From positions 1 through 25,794 of the forward strand of contig DPDG01000016.1 of assembly GCA_003526375.1 (NCBI GenBank): a stretch of 25,794 nt of DNA, read 5' to 3'. Both the position numbers and the translations under genes were made by a program. Positions 16,960-25,378 of this stretch are shown here, piece after piece. Below the pieces are notes generated by a model. That model was not told the origin of the DNA, did no database searches, and was given only the letters and a program-made list of their open reading frames with translations. Positions within the stretch are counted from its first letter, which is position 1. Each line of letters begins with the position of its first letter. The DNA comes from Lentisphaeria bacterium. GTDB lineage: Bacteria; Verrucomicrobiota; Lentisphaeria; Victivallales; UBA1829.

Positions 16960-18051
16960 ATGCCGATGACAAAATTAAGTCTGAAGACACAAGTCAAAGA
17001 ATATCTGTTATCGTATATTCGGGATAAAAAACTGCAACCGGGTGATCGGCTGCTCACACAGCGTGAACTTGCTGAGATGCTGCATACCAGTCAGAAAGTG
17101 GCACAAATGGCTTTAAACAGCCTGGAAGAAGAAGGAATTATTATCAGGCGACTTGGAAGCGGGAGTTTTCTTGCAAGACGCCATGAGATGATTCCCAGAA
17201 CCCCAAACGGAGGTCGGAACATCTTTGTCCTGATCCCCAATCTCAGAAATCCGCAGTTTTCTGAATTTGCAGCAGAACTCGAAACTGTGCTCTTGCGTAA
17301 AAGTCGGCAGATGAGACTGATGACATTCCATGCTGTCAGTTCTTTCCGGGAAATCGTGAATGTCATGGTGGAAGAAGGGTGTGGTGGAATCATAACAACA
17401 GATCTACCTCTTCCATTGAAAAACTTTATTCTTCAGCATGAAATTCCTGCGGTTTTGATCCGTTTATGGAAAATGCGGGATAATCCCCGGAAAGCCACTC
17501 ATGAGATATTGCTTAATATTGAAGATCAGGCCAAAATACTATCGGAACATTTGCTTTCCCGGGGATACCGCAGGTTTTATTTGGCAGGAGGAATGACAAA
17601 CTCGGATGGAGAATTGAGTTTCCGTTTTCAGATTATGCAAAAATATTTAGAATCCAGCGGATCATCCGTCCATATCATTCCTGAGAAAAGCATGTCTGAG
17701 AATGGATTGAATTATGAGTCCGTTGGAAGGGAATTGGCGATGAAGATTCTGAAACAATACCAGCCATCCTCCGCTGCCGTTTTCTATAATACTGCACGTG
17801 CGCTGGGGGCCATGAAAGTATTCCAGCGTCTCGGAAAAAATATCCCGCAGGATATTGCCGTTGCAGGTTTTGACAATATCTTTCCTGCACGGTTGGTAGA
17901 ACCGGAACTGACAGTAACGGATGCCCGCTACATTGAGGCGGCACATCGGGCCGTTGATCTTGTTCTGTCTCCACATGAGAGAAAAGAAACATTGTCAATT
18001 GCACCGCTTCTCTGTTGTGGGAGATCCGTCGGACATCTTGATAAAAAATAA
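16960..18051 (+). CDS. GntR-family regulator with LacI-type sugar-binding domain
   Basis: 363 aa. Residues about 5-75 form a GntR winged helix (VKEYLLSYIRDKKLQPGDRL, then TQRELAEML, then GSGSFLARR). Residues about 85-360 resemble the periplasmic-binding-protein fold of LacI/GalR effectors, with IFVLIPNL, GGIITTD, AVAGFDN and a late LTVTDARYIEAA segment. The AraR-like hybrid design points to a sugar-responsive repressor. GAGG at 16949-16952 lies 7 bases before ATG 16960, which fixes the start, although ATG 16966 is also in frame. It heads its own operon: the next gene starts 9 bases after the stop, and MBL, PHP, pseudopilin-like and GH112-like genes follow. Autoregulation through the sites just upstream is inferred. 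Confidence 0.93.
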   Translation: MPMTKLSLKTQVKEYLLSYIRDKKLQPGDRLLTQRELAEMLHTSQKVAQMALNSLEEEGIIIRRLGSGSFLARRHEMIPRTPNGGRNIFVLIPNLRNPQFSEFAAELETVLLRKSRQMRLMTFHAVSSFREIVNVMVEEGCGGIITTDLPLPLKNFILQHEIPAVLIRLWKMRDNPRKATHEILLNIEDQAKILSEHLLSRGYRRFYLAGGMTNSDGELSFRFQIMQKYLESSGSSVHIIPEKSMSENGLNYESVGRELAMKILKQYQPSSAAVFYNTARALGAMKVFQRLGKNIPQDIAVAGFDNIFPARLVEPELTVTDARYIEAAHRAVDLVLSPHERKETLSIAPLLCCGRSVGHLDKK

Positions 18052-18060
18052 AGGAACATT

Positions 18061-18837
18061 ATGAAACTCACTTGTTTAGGAACTGCTTCCGGAATTGCTA
18101 CAAAAACACGGTTTCACAACATGGTTCTTCTGGAATCATGCGGGCATGGTCTGCTACTGGACGGAGGAGAACCCTTAAGCACCCTGCTGATTCGACATGG
18201 CACAGACCTGAATGAAATTGATGGAATGGTAATTACTCATCTGCATTCGGATCATGCCGGAGCCCTGCCGCAGCTGATCCAGACCATGCAGATTTCTCGG
18301 AGGGACAAAGTGTTTCAAGTCTTGATGCCGTCTGAGGGAACTCATCTGTACAAAGATTTTCTCAACATGCTCTATCTGTTTGACAGTGTGCTCCCATTTC
18401 ATCTGAAAATCGAAGGAATTCAATGTGGAGCAGAACAGGAGATCGGTGTTTTTTCCATTGAATCCATATCGAACGCCCATCTGAAGCGCTTGTCAGAGCT
18501 TGCTGCCGAGGAGGGATTGTTGAACCAAGGCCAGAGTTACAGTATCGCTATACATTGCGAGGGCAAGCGGATTGTTTACAGCGGAGATATCAAATCTGTC
18601 ATGGAACTGCGGCCTCTACTCCGTGAGGAAGCGGATTTGCTTATTCTGGAGATGGCCCACTTTATGCCGGACGATTTTCTGATGTTACTTGAGGATGTCT
18701 GTCCCCGAATGACAGTTTTCACTCATTTTCACCCGGACTTGGATATTGAGCCGGAAAAAAAGCTGCATGACCTGTTTCATGGTTCCCTCCCTTCAAAGAT
18801 TATCTTTGCCAATGATGGAATGGAGCTTGAAATATGA
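18061..18837 (+). CDS. Metallo-beta-lactamase-fold hydrolase (RNase Z/PhnP-like)
   Basis: 258 aa, cytoplasmic. The zinc-binding motif T-H-L-H-S-D-H is complete (H60, H62, D64, H65). Further candidate metal ligands are H140, D176 in YSGD, and H222/H224 in THFHPD. The opening KLTCLGTASG and overall length fit the RNase Z/PhnP side of the superfamily, whose members often act on phosphodiesters or cyclic phosphates. The substrate here is unknown. AAGGA precedes the ATG 9 bases after gntR, and the last 4 bases overlap the PHP gene (ATGA), so the two hydrolases are translationally coupled. Sequential action on one phosphorylated metabolite is an inference. Confidence 0.88.
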   Translation: MKLTCLGTASGIATKTRFHNMVLLESCGHGLLLDGGEPLSTLLIRHGTDLNEIDGMVITHLHSDHAGALPQLIQTMQISRRDKVFQVLMPSEGTHLYKDFLNMLYLFDSVLPFHLKIEGIQCGAEQEIGVFSIESISNAHLKRLSELAAEEGLLNQGQSYSIAIHCEGKRIVYSGDIKSVMELRPLLREEADLLILEMAHFMPDDFLMLLEDVCPRMTVFTHFHPDLDIEPEKKLHDLFHGSLPSKIIFANDGMELEI

Positions 18838-19616
18838 AGAACATTTTTCAATATGATTTACATACCCACACCAGTTTTTCGGACGGACGGAACGATTTGC
18901 TTACCATGCTTCAGTCCGCTGAATCCTATGGAATGGCTGGAATGGTTTTTACGGATCATGCCTTCAGCGATGTCGAGGCTGAAAGATTATGGACAAATTA
19001 TCATTCGAATCATTTACCCGCAAGTAAAGTCAAAATTCTTTTCGGCACAGAAACAACGGTTGCGGATCTTTCTGGAAAACCTGTAGTTTCAGCAGATATC
19101 CTCAGAAAATTTGACTTGGTACTGATGGACTGCAACGGGATTCTTTTCCGACAGCTTGCCGAGCTCAAGGCCCCAGAAAACATCGCATCAGTATTTTGCA
19201 ATACACTGATCAATGCGTGCAGTATTCCCGAGATAACAATTCTGGCACATCCTTTGAACTGCGGTCTTCCTCCCCTGAACCTGTCGCTGGAAAGATTCAC
19301 AAATGAAATGCTGGGTAATCTGGCGGATGCTTTTGTCAGGCATGGAAAAGTCTTTGAAATCATGAATCAGATGTATTACTGGCACACTACAACATCATTT
19401 GAACAGTTCCATTCAGAATATTCAAGAATCGTTCAGATTATGAAAGAGGCTGGGGTTCGCTTTTCTCTTGGTTCCGATTCACATTCATGTTGTGGCATCG
19501 GGAATTTTTCATGGGCACACCGGATTGTAGAAGAACAGAAACTTTATAGTGACTTTTTTCTTCCCGAGGCATTTGCAAAGAATTTGGAAGAAGATACCAA
19601 TTCGCAGCGACATTGA
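18834..19616 (+). CDS. PHP-domain metal-dependent phosphoesterase
   Basis: 260 aa. PHP-superfamily metal ligands are visible in order: H10 and H12 in DLHTHT, D17 in SDG, H42 in TDH, E73 in GTETT, H139 in LAHP, and D215/H217 in GSDSH. Its length fits the single-domain phosphoesterase branch (histidinol-phosphatase, nucleoside-diphosphate-like or cyclic-phosphate PHP enzymes), not the polymerase-linked one. The substrate is unknown. It starts inside the MBL stop codon region (ATGA overlap), so the pair is likely made in fixed ratio. Both sit between the GntR regulator and pseudopilin-like/GH112-like genes, which suggests handling of a sugar phosphate or its cyclic ester (inference). Confidence 0.88.
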   Translation: MKNIFQYDLHTHTSFSDGRNDLLTMLQSAESYGMAGMVFTDHAFSDVEAERLWTNYHSNHLPASKVKILFGTETTVADLSGKPVVSADILRKFDLVLMDCNGILFRQLAELKAPENIASVFCNTLINACSIPEITILAHPLNCGLPPLNLSLERFTNEMLGNLADAFVRHGKVFEIMNQMYYWHTTTSFEQFHSEYSRIVQIMKEAGVRFSLGSDSHSCCGIGNFSWAHRIVEEQKLYSDFFLPEAFAKNLEEDTNSQRH

Positions 19617-19660
19617 TATGAGTAAGTCGGCAAAGACAAATAAGAAATGGAGGTTGACGG

Positions 19661-20488
19661 ATGAGAACAGCATCTCAAAAATTATTTCAGTTGACAGAGA
19701 AAGAGGTTAAACATCATTCCCGTGTGCTTTTCCGCAGATTCATGAAACACAGTCCCAGCCACAGGTATACACTTTTTACATTGATAGAGCTCTTAATCGT
19801 TATATCAATCATTGCAATCCTTGCTGCAATGCTTTTACCGACATTGTCAATGGCAAGAGAGTCTGCGCGGAGAATAAAGTGTACCGGTAATCTGAAGCAG
19901 ATTGGAACTGCATTGCATATGTATGCTGCTGATTATAATGACTGGGCCCCCATAGCGTTGGGAACATCTCCGGCAGATTATGGAAGTTATTATCATACTT
20001 GGTCCTGTCGCAGTGTTTTTCCGGAATATCTCAAGCTGAACACTGACATAACCAAAGCACGTCCACAAGGCAATGTTCTGGAATGCCCGAATCAGGATAG
20101 TTATACACAAGGCTCCGTGCCTAAATTTTATACGGCAGATGCGGAAGCAACCGGCAGTAAGGTGAAAATTGGATATGGCATGAATCAATTTCTGAATTAC
20201 ATCAATTCTTCGGGTAAAAAACAGGGAATGAAGCTGGGTAGATTCCAAAATCAGAGCAACGTATTTGTTTTTCAGGACAGCTCCAATAATACCACCGATA
20301 GATATTATGTGCATAATGAAGCCTTGAACTTTTTTGATTCAAATGCCAATGGGCGTGTTATGTTCCGCCACAACCGGGGCGTAAATATCAATTGGCTGGA
20401 CGGACATGCTTCCTCAATTTCAAGAAGCGAGTTTATAGAATATACCACGAGTGCAAATGAATGGCGCTGGCTGCAATACGATCTGTAA
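19661..20488 (+). CDS. H-X9-DG pseudopilin-like protein with long leader
   Basis: 275 aa. A leader of about 37 residues, longer than usual, precedes the prepilin-type segment FTLIELLIVISIIAILAAM with Glu at mature position 5. The C-terminal signature H-x9-D-G is present in RHNRGVNINWLDGHA. GGAGG at 19649-19653 lies 7 bases before ATG 19661 and supports the long-leader start. An internal ATG (residue 28) would give a normal short leader. The globular middle has cysteines but no recognised enzyme motif. It should be membrane-anchored with the C-terminal domain outside the cytoplasm. It precedes a second protein of the same family and the secreted LamG-GH112-like protein in the same probable operon. 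Confidence 0.9.
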   Translation: MRTASQKLFQLTEKEVKHHSRVLFRRFMKHSPSHRYTLFTLIELLIVISIIAILAAMLLPTLSMARESARRIKCTGNLKQIGTALHMYAADYNDWAPIALGTSPADYGSYYHTWSCRSVFPEYLKLNTDITKARPQGNVLECPNQDSYTQGSVPKFYTADAEATGSKVKIGYGMNQFLNYINSSGKKQGMKLGRFQNQSNVFVFQDSSNNTTDRYYVHNEALNFFDSNANGRVMFRHNRGVNINWLDGHASSISRSEFIEYTTSANEWRWLQYDL

Positions 20489-20552
20489 ACAGCGACCTTG
20501 TCAGTTCATTTATAACATACAAAAATCAACAGTAAAAAATCAGGAGGTTAAA

Positions 20553-21191
20553 ATGGGAACAAATTTCAGAATCATTGACTTGGGAGTTATTCTCGCGGGA
20601 ATCGGATGCATGACCGTGGTCTTGACTGCAGGATTCAACTCAAGCAATACTGCCTACCGTATTAAATGTCAGGATAATTTGAAGAAGATAGGAGTTGCTC
20701 TTTCCGGATATGCATCAAAAAATAATGATGTTCTTCCCGTTGTCAATGACAGAGACAACTGGAAAAAAATATGGTGCCTTGAAAATTCGTTTGTCACTTA
20801 TCTCAGATTGAAACCTCATGCCGGAACGAGAGCGAAAGGCAATGTTCTGGAGTGTCCGGGGGAGAGCAGATACGAGACATTTACGCATATTGGTTATGTC
20901 ATGAATGTGAATCTCCATACCGCTGACTCCAAAAATCCCAAACACCGGCGGGGTGGAAAATTGTCTTACTTTTCCTCTCCGTCGACAACGATTGCCGCAA
21001 CGGATGGCACCATGCACTTACTGGATACCTGGAAGGCAAATAATGATAAAAATAATGTGACACGCGCCAGACATGACAATCAACTGAATGTCCTGTTGCT
21101 TGACGGTTCCGTTACCACAGTTCCCCAAATACTGTCAAATCTGGATGGATATGATAAAAAGAACAGTTGGCTTTCGGACGAGGACAAATAA
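20553..21191 (+). CDS. H-X9-DG protein lacking the prepilin cleavage motif
   Basis: 212 aa from ATG 20553. A strong AGGAGG at 20542-20547, 5 bases upstream, decides this start over longer in-frame options from 20451 that overlap the previous gene. The N-terminus has a hydrophobic helix (LGVILAGIGCMTVVLTAGF) where family members have FTLIELL, but no Phe-x4-Glu motif and no basic leader, so prepilin peptidase should not process it. After the helix it aligns with its upstream neighbour: R-I-K-C, then NLKKIG, GNVLECP and the H-x9-D-G motif in RHDNQLNVLLLDGS. It looks like a diverged tandem paralogue with a plain membrane anchor. The next gene starts 30 bases after its stop. Confidence 0.82.
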   Translation: MGTNFRIIDLGVILAGIGCMTVVLTAGFNSSNTAYRIKCQDNLKKIGVALSGYASKNNDVLPVVNDRDNWKKIWCLENSFVTYLRLKPHAGTRAKGNVLECPGESRYETFTHIGYVMNVNLHTADSKNPKHRRGGKLSYFSSPSTTIAATDGTMHLLDTWKANNDKNNVTRARHDNQLNVLLLDGSVTTVPQILSNLDGYDKKNSWLSDEDK

Positions 21192-21221
21192 CAACAGTAA
21201 ACACGAAATGGAAGATTTTCA

Positions 21222-24200
21222 ATGAAAACATTATGGATATTGCTGGCATACTGTATGGGGGGATTTTTCTCCGTCCTGTTTGGAGCGAGTGATCCAGACG
21301 GACTGGTTGCCGCTTATGATTTTGCAGATGCCCAAGACGGCTTTGTGAGGGATTATGGTCCCAATATCAACCCCGGAATTCTGCATAGTTTCTCCGGAAA
21401 TCATTTGGATGCATTGGTCAAAGACAAAACAGGAAAAACTGTTTTTAAGGGTGATGGAACAGGAAATTTTGTAACGGTTCCGGATCATCCGGCGTTAAGG
21501 GAAAGCGAAAGTTTCACGGTTGAAATGGTTTGTACAATCCATGAATTTCCCAAAGATAGTGCCAATGCCCTGTTTGCATTTGAATCAACCCGTGCCCGTC
21601 TTTGGATCAACCCAGATGGAACGATTGCCATGGATAGCACACCGGATGGGAAACCCGACTATTTCTCAAGTCCCAAAGTCAAAGTTGAGACGGGACGAAA
21701 ACTTCACATTTTTGCTTTCATCTGCGGAGATGAAATGGGTATTACAGTAAATGGAAAACAGCATATCTCAAACAATTATCGTGGAAGTCTTCGCAGAACG
21801 CCGGGAGACATCAGTATTGGAGGACATCCTTTTCGGAGCAACCGCTATTTTAAGGGAACCATTGAAATGGTTCAATTCTATAATCGCCGTTTGACCAATG
21901 AAGAGATGATAAAACCTTCCGCTGGACACTTTCGTCCTGCGGCATTGCCTAAGAGCGCCGTTTTTTCTCCTGATGAAGCAGTCGCATTTACCATGATGAA
22001 TGGCATCAGCGAACCGGTTCGTCCAATTGTCGATAATGATGTCTATTCATGGACAACACCAGAGGGAACAATTCGGCGAAAAATTGTAAGAAAATCCCTG
22101 GATTTTCGAAAACGCCAGTTGGAACAACTCATAAAGCGAGAGAAGTTTCCTGCAGTTTATACTGATAAATTGAAAGTTTGCCTGGATAACCGTTTCTTTT
22201 CCAGTTTTGATGCCTTATATCGGCAACTGCATTTTCATGAAAAACAACTTTTCCGCTATGCGGATCGTCTTCATAAAATGGCTGAGCGTGAGTTCGATGA
22301 AAAATTGCTGAGTGGAAAAGATGGTGGTTTGCCTCCGATCATGACGGAACTGCCGCCATTCGGGAAACCGGCTTTCCGTGAGCTTGTTTATAATAAAGCA
22401 AAAGAGTTATATGCACGAAATTTCCTGATAGGGCTTGGTTCCTCACATCCCAGAATCCAAGATGAGGAGCAGCTGAATTTTATACTGTCTAGAAATGGAA
22501 AGGTTTCAACCATCGGACCGTTGGTTGCAAATTCAACAATCAACAAATGGATGGCAAAGCATCCGGAACGTCAGGAAACTGGTTACAGTTTTTCCGATGG
22601 CGTGGCTGCCGCAGGAAAAAGTCTTGAACTGTCCGTAAAGGATCCACACGCCAATCTGTATTACAATCCTTATCAATACTGGCAGGTTCGCGATGAAAAT
22701 ACAAAAACAGATGTTGCCCCCCGAATTGGCTGGACTTTGGATGAGAAGCACTACACTGTCACTGTTAAAAATCCGGTGTCAGGGCACCGCTATGCCGTAT
22801 ATTATTTTGCAAGACACGGAACAGGATTAAACCTTTCACTGCCTGATCCCGAACAAATCCAATTTTATCTGGCAGACTGGGAGAAGTTTTGCGGACAATA
22901 TAAAAATAAACTGCTTTTCCACCATATGGATGCCTGCTTTCACTATTTTACAGGCAAACGCATGAAGTGGTGGGATTTCTGGGGATATAACGGATGTAAT
23001 GCCAATCCAACAGCACAGAAAGCTTTTGAGGAATATTCCGGAATCCGTTTTCGTCCCGCAATGCTGTTTGCCTCACTTGATGGCCCGGCAATCAATTATA
23101 CTCCGACACCGGAGATCAGGGCATGGATGAAATTCAATCAGAAGTTGGTAACCGACTTCATGAAGAAGGTCTCTGATACAGCCAAAACAAACGGGATCAT
23201 GTATCAATTCTACTGGGGAGACAAACACCTCGGATTTGAGCCTGACTTGGATGCTTTCCGGGAAACAGGTATTCAATCAATCGCCCGCCCGCTCCAGGAT
23301 GCTGTGGATGTCCGCTCTATGACGGAACAGAATGGAAAAGCATTGACATCCGGTCGTTTGGAATGGCTGTTTGCTTATATGATCAATCGTCCGGATTCTA
23401 TTTCAAAAATACTGGACAACTGGCAGAGAAATCGGCGTGGCGAACTCTTCCGTATCCGTGATATGCACTACTTTGCAGAATTCGCACCTCTGTTTTCTTA
23501 CGGCGACGCCGCTACTGTGGATCTGTACATGCGTCTTTTCAAACGAATCAACGAGGAATTTCTGCTGATGTACAAGTATATGCATAATCAAAAAGTGTTT
23601 ACGCACAATCTGAATGTATACGTCATCAATGAATGGGGAAAACAATACTCATGGCGTCCTTGGAAGGATCCTTTTCTCCGGCATTTTACAGATATTCCCG
23701 TCAACATGAAATGGATCAGTCTTGGTGAAATTGCTGAACATGGAGTACCAAGTGACGCTGCGGTATTATTGAATTACGGCAACAGTGAAAGCGCCTGGGT
23801 CGGAACGGATAGTTGGAAAGACCCGCGCCTTGCAGAAAATATCCGTAGCTTTGTAAAAAATGGAGGCGGCTTCCTTGGAGTTGGTGCCCCAGCTTGTTTT
23901 CAGGGAAAAAATCAATTGTCCGATGTCTTGGGTTTTGAATATATTTCCGGAGACGGAGGACATACGCTGAACATTCACACACCGTATGAAAATGCTTTTC
24001 TTATGAAGTCAATTCCGGACACCTTTTCTGGAGAACCTTTCCGGAGTGACAAAAATATTCGTCCGGGAGAAAATTTCCGGGTGCTCGCATCTGGGGATGG
24101 CGGCAAGCCGATTCGCCCCCTGATAGGAGAAAATATGTTCGGGAAAGGATACTGTGTTTACATTTCCTTTCAGAGTCAAGATTCGGAATATGATGATTTG

Positions 24201-24509
24201 ATAAAACGAGCAATCTTCAGAGCCGCAGGAAGAGAAAAGGAACTGTTCCGCCTTTATTCAAGCAATCCGGCTGTTCAGCCTTATGCATATCCAGACAAGA
24301 ATCTTTTTGTTTTGAACAATGATACGCGCAAGTCACAGAAAACGGTATTTCAGCTAGACACAAGAATCTATCCGAAATTAGGAAAGAAGATACGAATCTT
24401 CAATCTGATCGACAATCGAATCGTTGGAACTTATTCCTCGGAACAGCTGGCACATGGAATTGAATATACCATAGACGGGGGTACGGCGGAATATTTCATT
24501 ATGAAATAA
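21222..24509 (+). CDS. Exported LamG-GH112-like protein (lacto-N-biose phosphorylase family relative)
   Basis: 1095 aa. N-terminal signal peptide (MKTLWILLAYCMGGFF, cleavage near FGA-SD), then a LamG/concanavalin-like module about 27-235, a helical linker about 235-370, and from 371 to the end a region like GH112 galactosyl-N-acetylhexosamine phosphorylases, matching their usual length of about 720 aa. Supporting blocks are YWGDKHLGFEP with D667 at the place of the family's catalytic acid, ESAWVGTDSWKDPRL, NGGGFLGVGAPACFQ, and QLSDVLGFEY in the amidotransferase-like domain. Known GH112 enzymes are cytoplasmic phosphorylases, so export with a binding module is unusual. It may act as a hydrolase or binding protein. 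Phosphate-site residues could not be checked without an alignment. It is the last gene of the GntR operon. Confidence 0.82.
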   Translation: MKTLWILLAYCMGGFFSVLFGASDPDGLVAAYDFADAQDGFVRDYGPNINPGILHSFSGNHLDALVKDKTGKTVFKGDGTGNFVTVPDHPALRESESFTVEMVCTIHEFPKDSANALFAFESTRARLWINPDGTIAMDSTPDGKPDYFSSPKVKVETGRKLHIFAFICGDEMGITVNGKQHISNNYRGSLRRTPGDISIGGHPFRSNRYFKGTIEMVQFYNRRLTNEEMIKPSAGHFRPAALPKSAVFSPDEAVAFTMMNGISEPVRPIVDNDVYSWTTPEGTIRRKIVRKSLDFRKRQLEQLIKREKFPAVYTDKLKVCLDNRFFSSFDALYRQLHFHEKQLFRYADRLHKMAEREFDEKLLSGKDGGLPPIMTELPPFGKPAFRELVYNKAKELYARNFLIGLGSSHPRIQDEEQLNFILSRNGKVSTIGPLVANSTINKWMAKHPERQETGYSFSDGVAAAGKSLELSVKDPHANLYYNPYQYWQVRDENTKTDVAPRIGWTLDEKHYTVTVKNPVSGHRYAVYYFARHGTGLNLSLPDPEQIQFYLADWEKFCGQYKNKLLFHHMDACFHYFTGKRMKWWDFWGYNGCNANPTAQKAFEEYSGIRFRPAMLFASLDGPAINYTPTPEIRAWMKFNQKLVTDFMKKVSDTAKTNGIMYQFYWGDKHLGFEPDLDAFRETGIQSIARPLQDAVDVRSMTEQNGKALTSGRLEWLFAYMINRPDSISKILDNWQRNRRGELFRIRDMHYFAEFAPLFSYGDAATVDLYMRLFKRINEEFLLMYKYMHNQKVFTHNLNVYVINEWGKQYSWRPWKDPFLRHFTDIPVNMKWISLGEIAEHGVPSDAAVLLNYGNSESAWVGTDSWKDPRLAENIRSFVKNGGGFLGVGAPACFQGKNQLSDVLGFEYISGDGGHTLNIHTPYENAFLMKSIPDTFSGEPFRSDKNIRPGENFRVLASGDGGKPIRPLIGENMFGKGYCVYISFQSQDSEYDDLIKRAIFRAAGREKELFRLYSSNPAVQPYAYPDKNLFVLNNDTRKSQKTVFQLDTRIYPKLGKKIRIFNLIDNRIVGTYSSEQLAHGIEYTIDGGTAEYFIMK

Positions 24510-24524
24510 TTAAATGAGGGTAAA

Positions 24525-24544
24525 CCACCGGCTTGAGCCGGTGG
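24525..24544. terminator. GC-rich hairpin after the GH112-like gene
   Basis: CCACCGGC at 24525-24532 and GCCGGTGG at 24537-24544 form a perfect 8-bp stem with loop TTGA, 15 bases after the stop. It can end the operon transcript, but the T run only comes about 16 bases later (TTTTT at 24561-24565). Similar hairpins also sit at IS200/IS605 ends, so it could be an element scar. Confidence 0.5.
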
Positions 24545-24592
24545 ACAGTCTAAGTTTGACTTTTTCACCTTGCTTTAATCTGGGGCAGTCCA

Positions 24593-25378
24593 GCCAAGTG
24601 TGACCGGCGTGACGCTGAAATGCTGGCCCGTTTGGCGTGTTTTGATCAGAAGCTACTCCATCCGGTAAAGCATCAGGATATTGAAAAACGCGATGACTTA
24701 TGTGTCATCAAAGCAAGAGATACATTGGTTCGTGTGAAAATAACACTGATCAGCACAGTCCGCAACTTGATGCGGTCTCATGGAACTGACGTATCTACCC
24801 TGACGCCAGAAAATTTTTCCCAATTGGCTCCAAAACTTTTACCGGATGAACTGCGTCCGGCTTTAGAAGGATTACTGATCCAGATCTGTTATATTCGACA
24901 GGAAATAAAGAAATATGACCGCATAATTGCCAAATTGTGCAATAAGTATCCGGAAACAAAGAAAATCCGCCAGAGAAAGGGGGTTGGACCAATTACTGCG
25001 TTGGCTTTCTTACTTGTGATCGGTGATCCACAACGATTCTCGAGTGCCGAGCGTTTGGCTGCATACTTGGGACTGGTTCCAAAGCGTGATCAATCGGGAG
25101 AAGTAGACAGACAACTTGGAATAACGAAACAGGGAAATACTTTTGTCCGACGATATTTGATTCAAGGTGCAAACTACATTCTTGGGCATTTCGGTGAAGA
25201 TTGCGATTTGAAAAGATACGGTGAGAGAATTGCAGCACGTGGAGGCAAGATCGCCAAGAAAAAAGCAACGGTAGCAGTCGCTCGTAAGCTGTCCGGTCTA
25301 ATCTATATGCTATGGAAAAACGATGTTGTTTATGATCCCAATTATAAACAGAATCAGCGTCAAGCAAAAACAGCGTAA
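24593..25378 (+). pseudogene. IS110-family transposase, 5'-truncated
   Basis: Homology begins at about 24593 with AKCDRRDAEMLARL, the block carrying the last two Asp residues of the RuvC-like DEDD site. The roughly 95 residues before it, with the first Asp and the Glu, are missing, so the copy cannot be active. The C-terminal Transposase_20-like domain is complete: KGVGPITALAFLL, RLAAYLGLVPKRDQSG, then ITKQGNTFVRRYLIQGA. The first ATG in the remaining frame is 24620, but the frame is open from 24560 without an IS110 start. The upstream GC-rich hairpin marks roughly where the left side was lost. Group (IS110 or IS1111) is not certain; the late segment leans to IS1111. Confidence 0.85.

Noticed and set aside
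20451..20552. Upstream start for the third H-X9-DG protein
   Set aside because: It overlaps the preceding coding region, whereas a strong AGGAGG sits 5 bases before ATG 20553.
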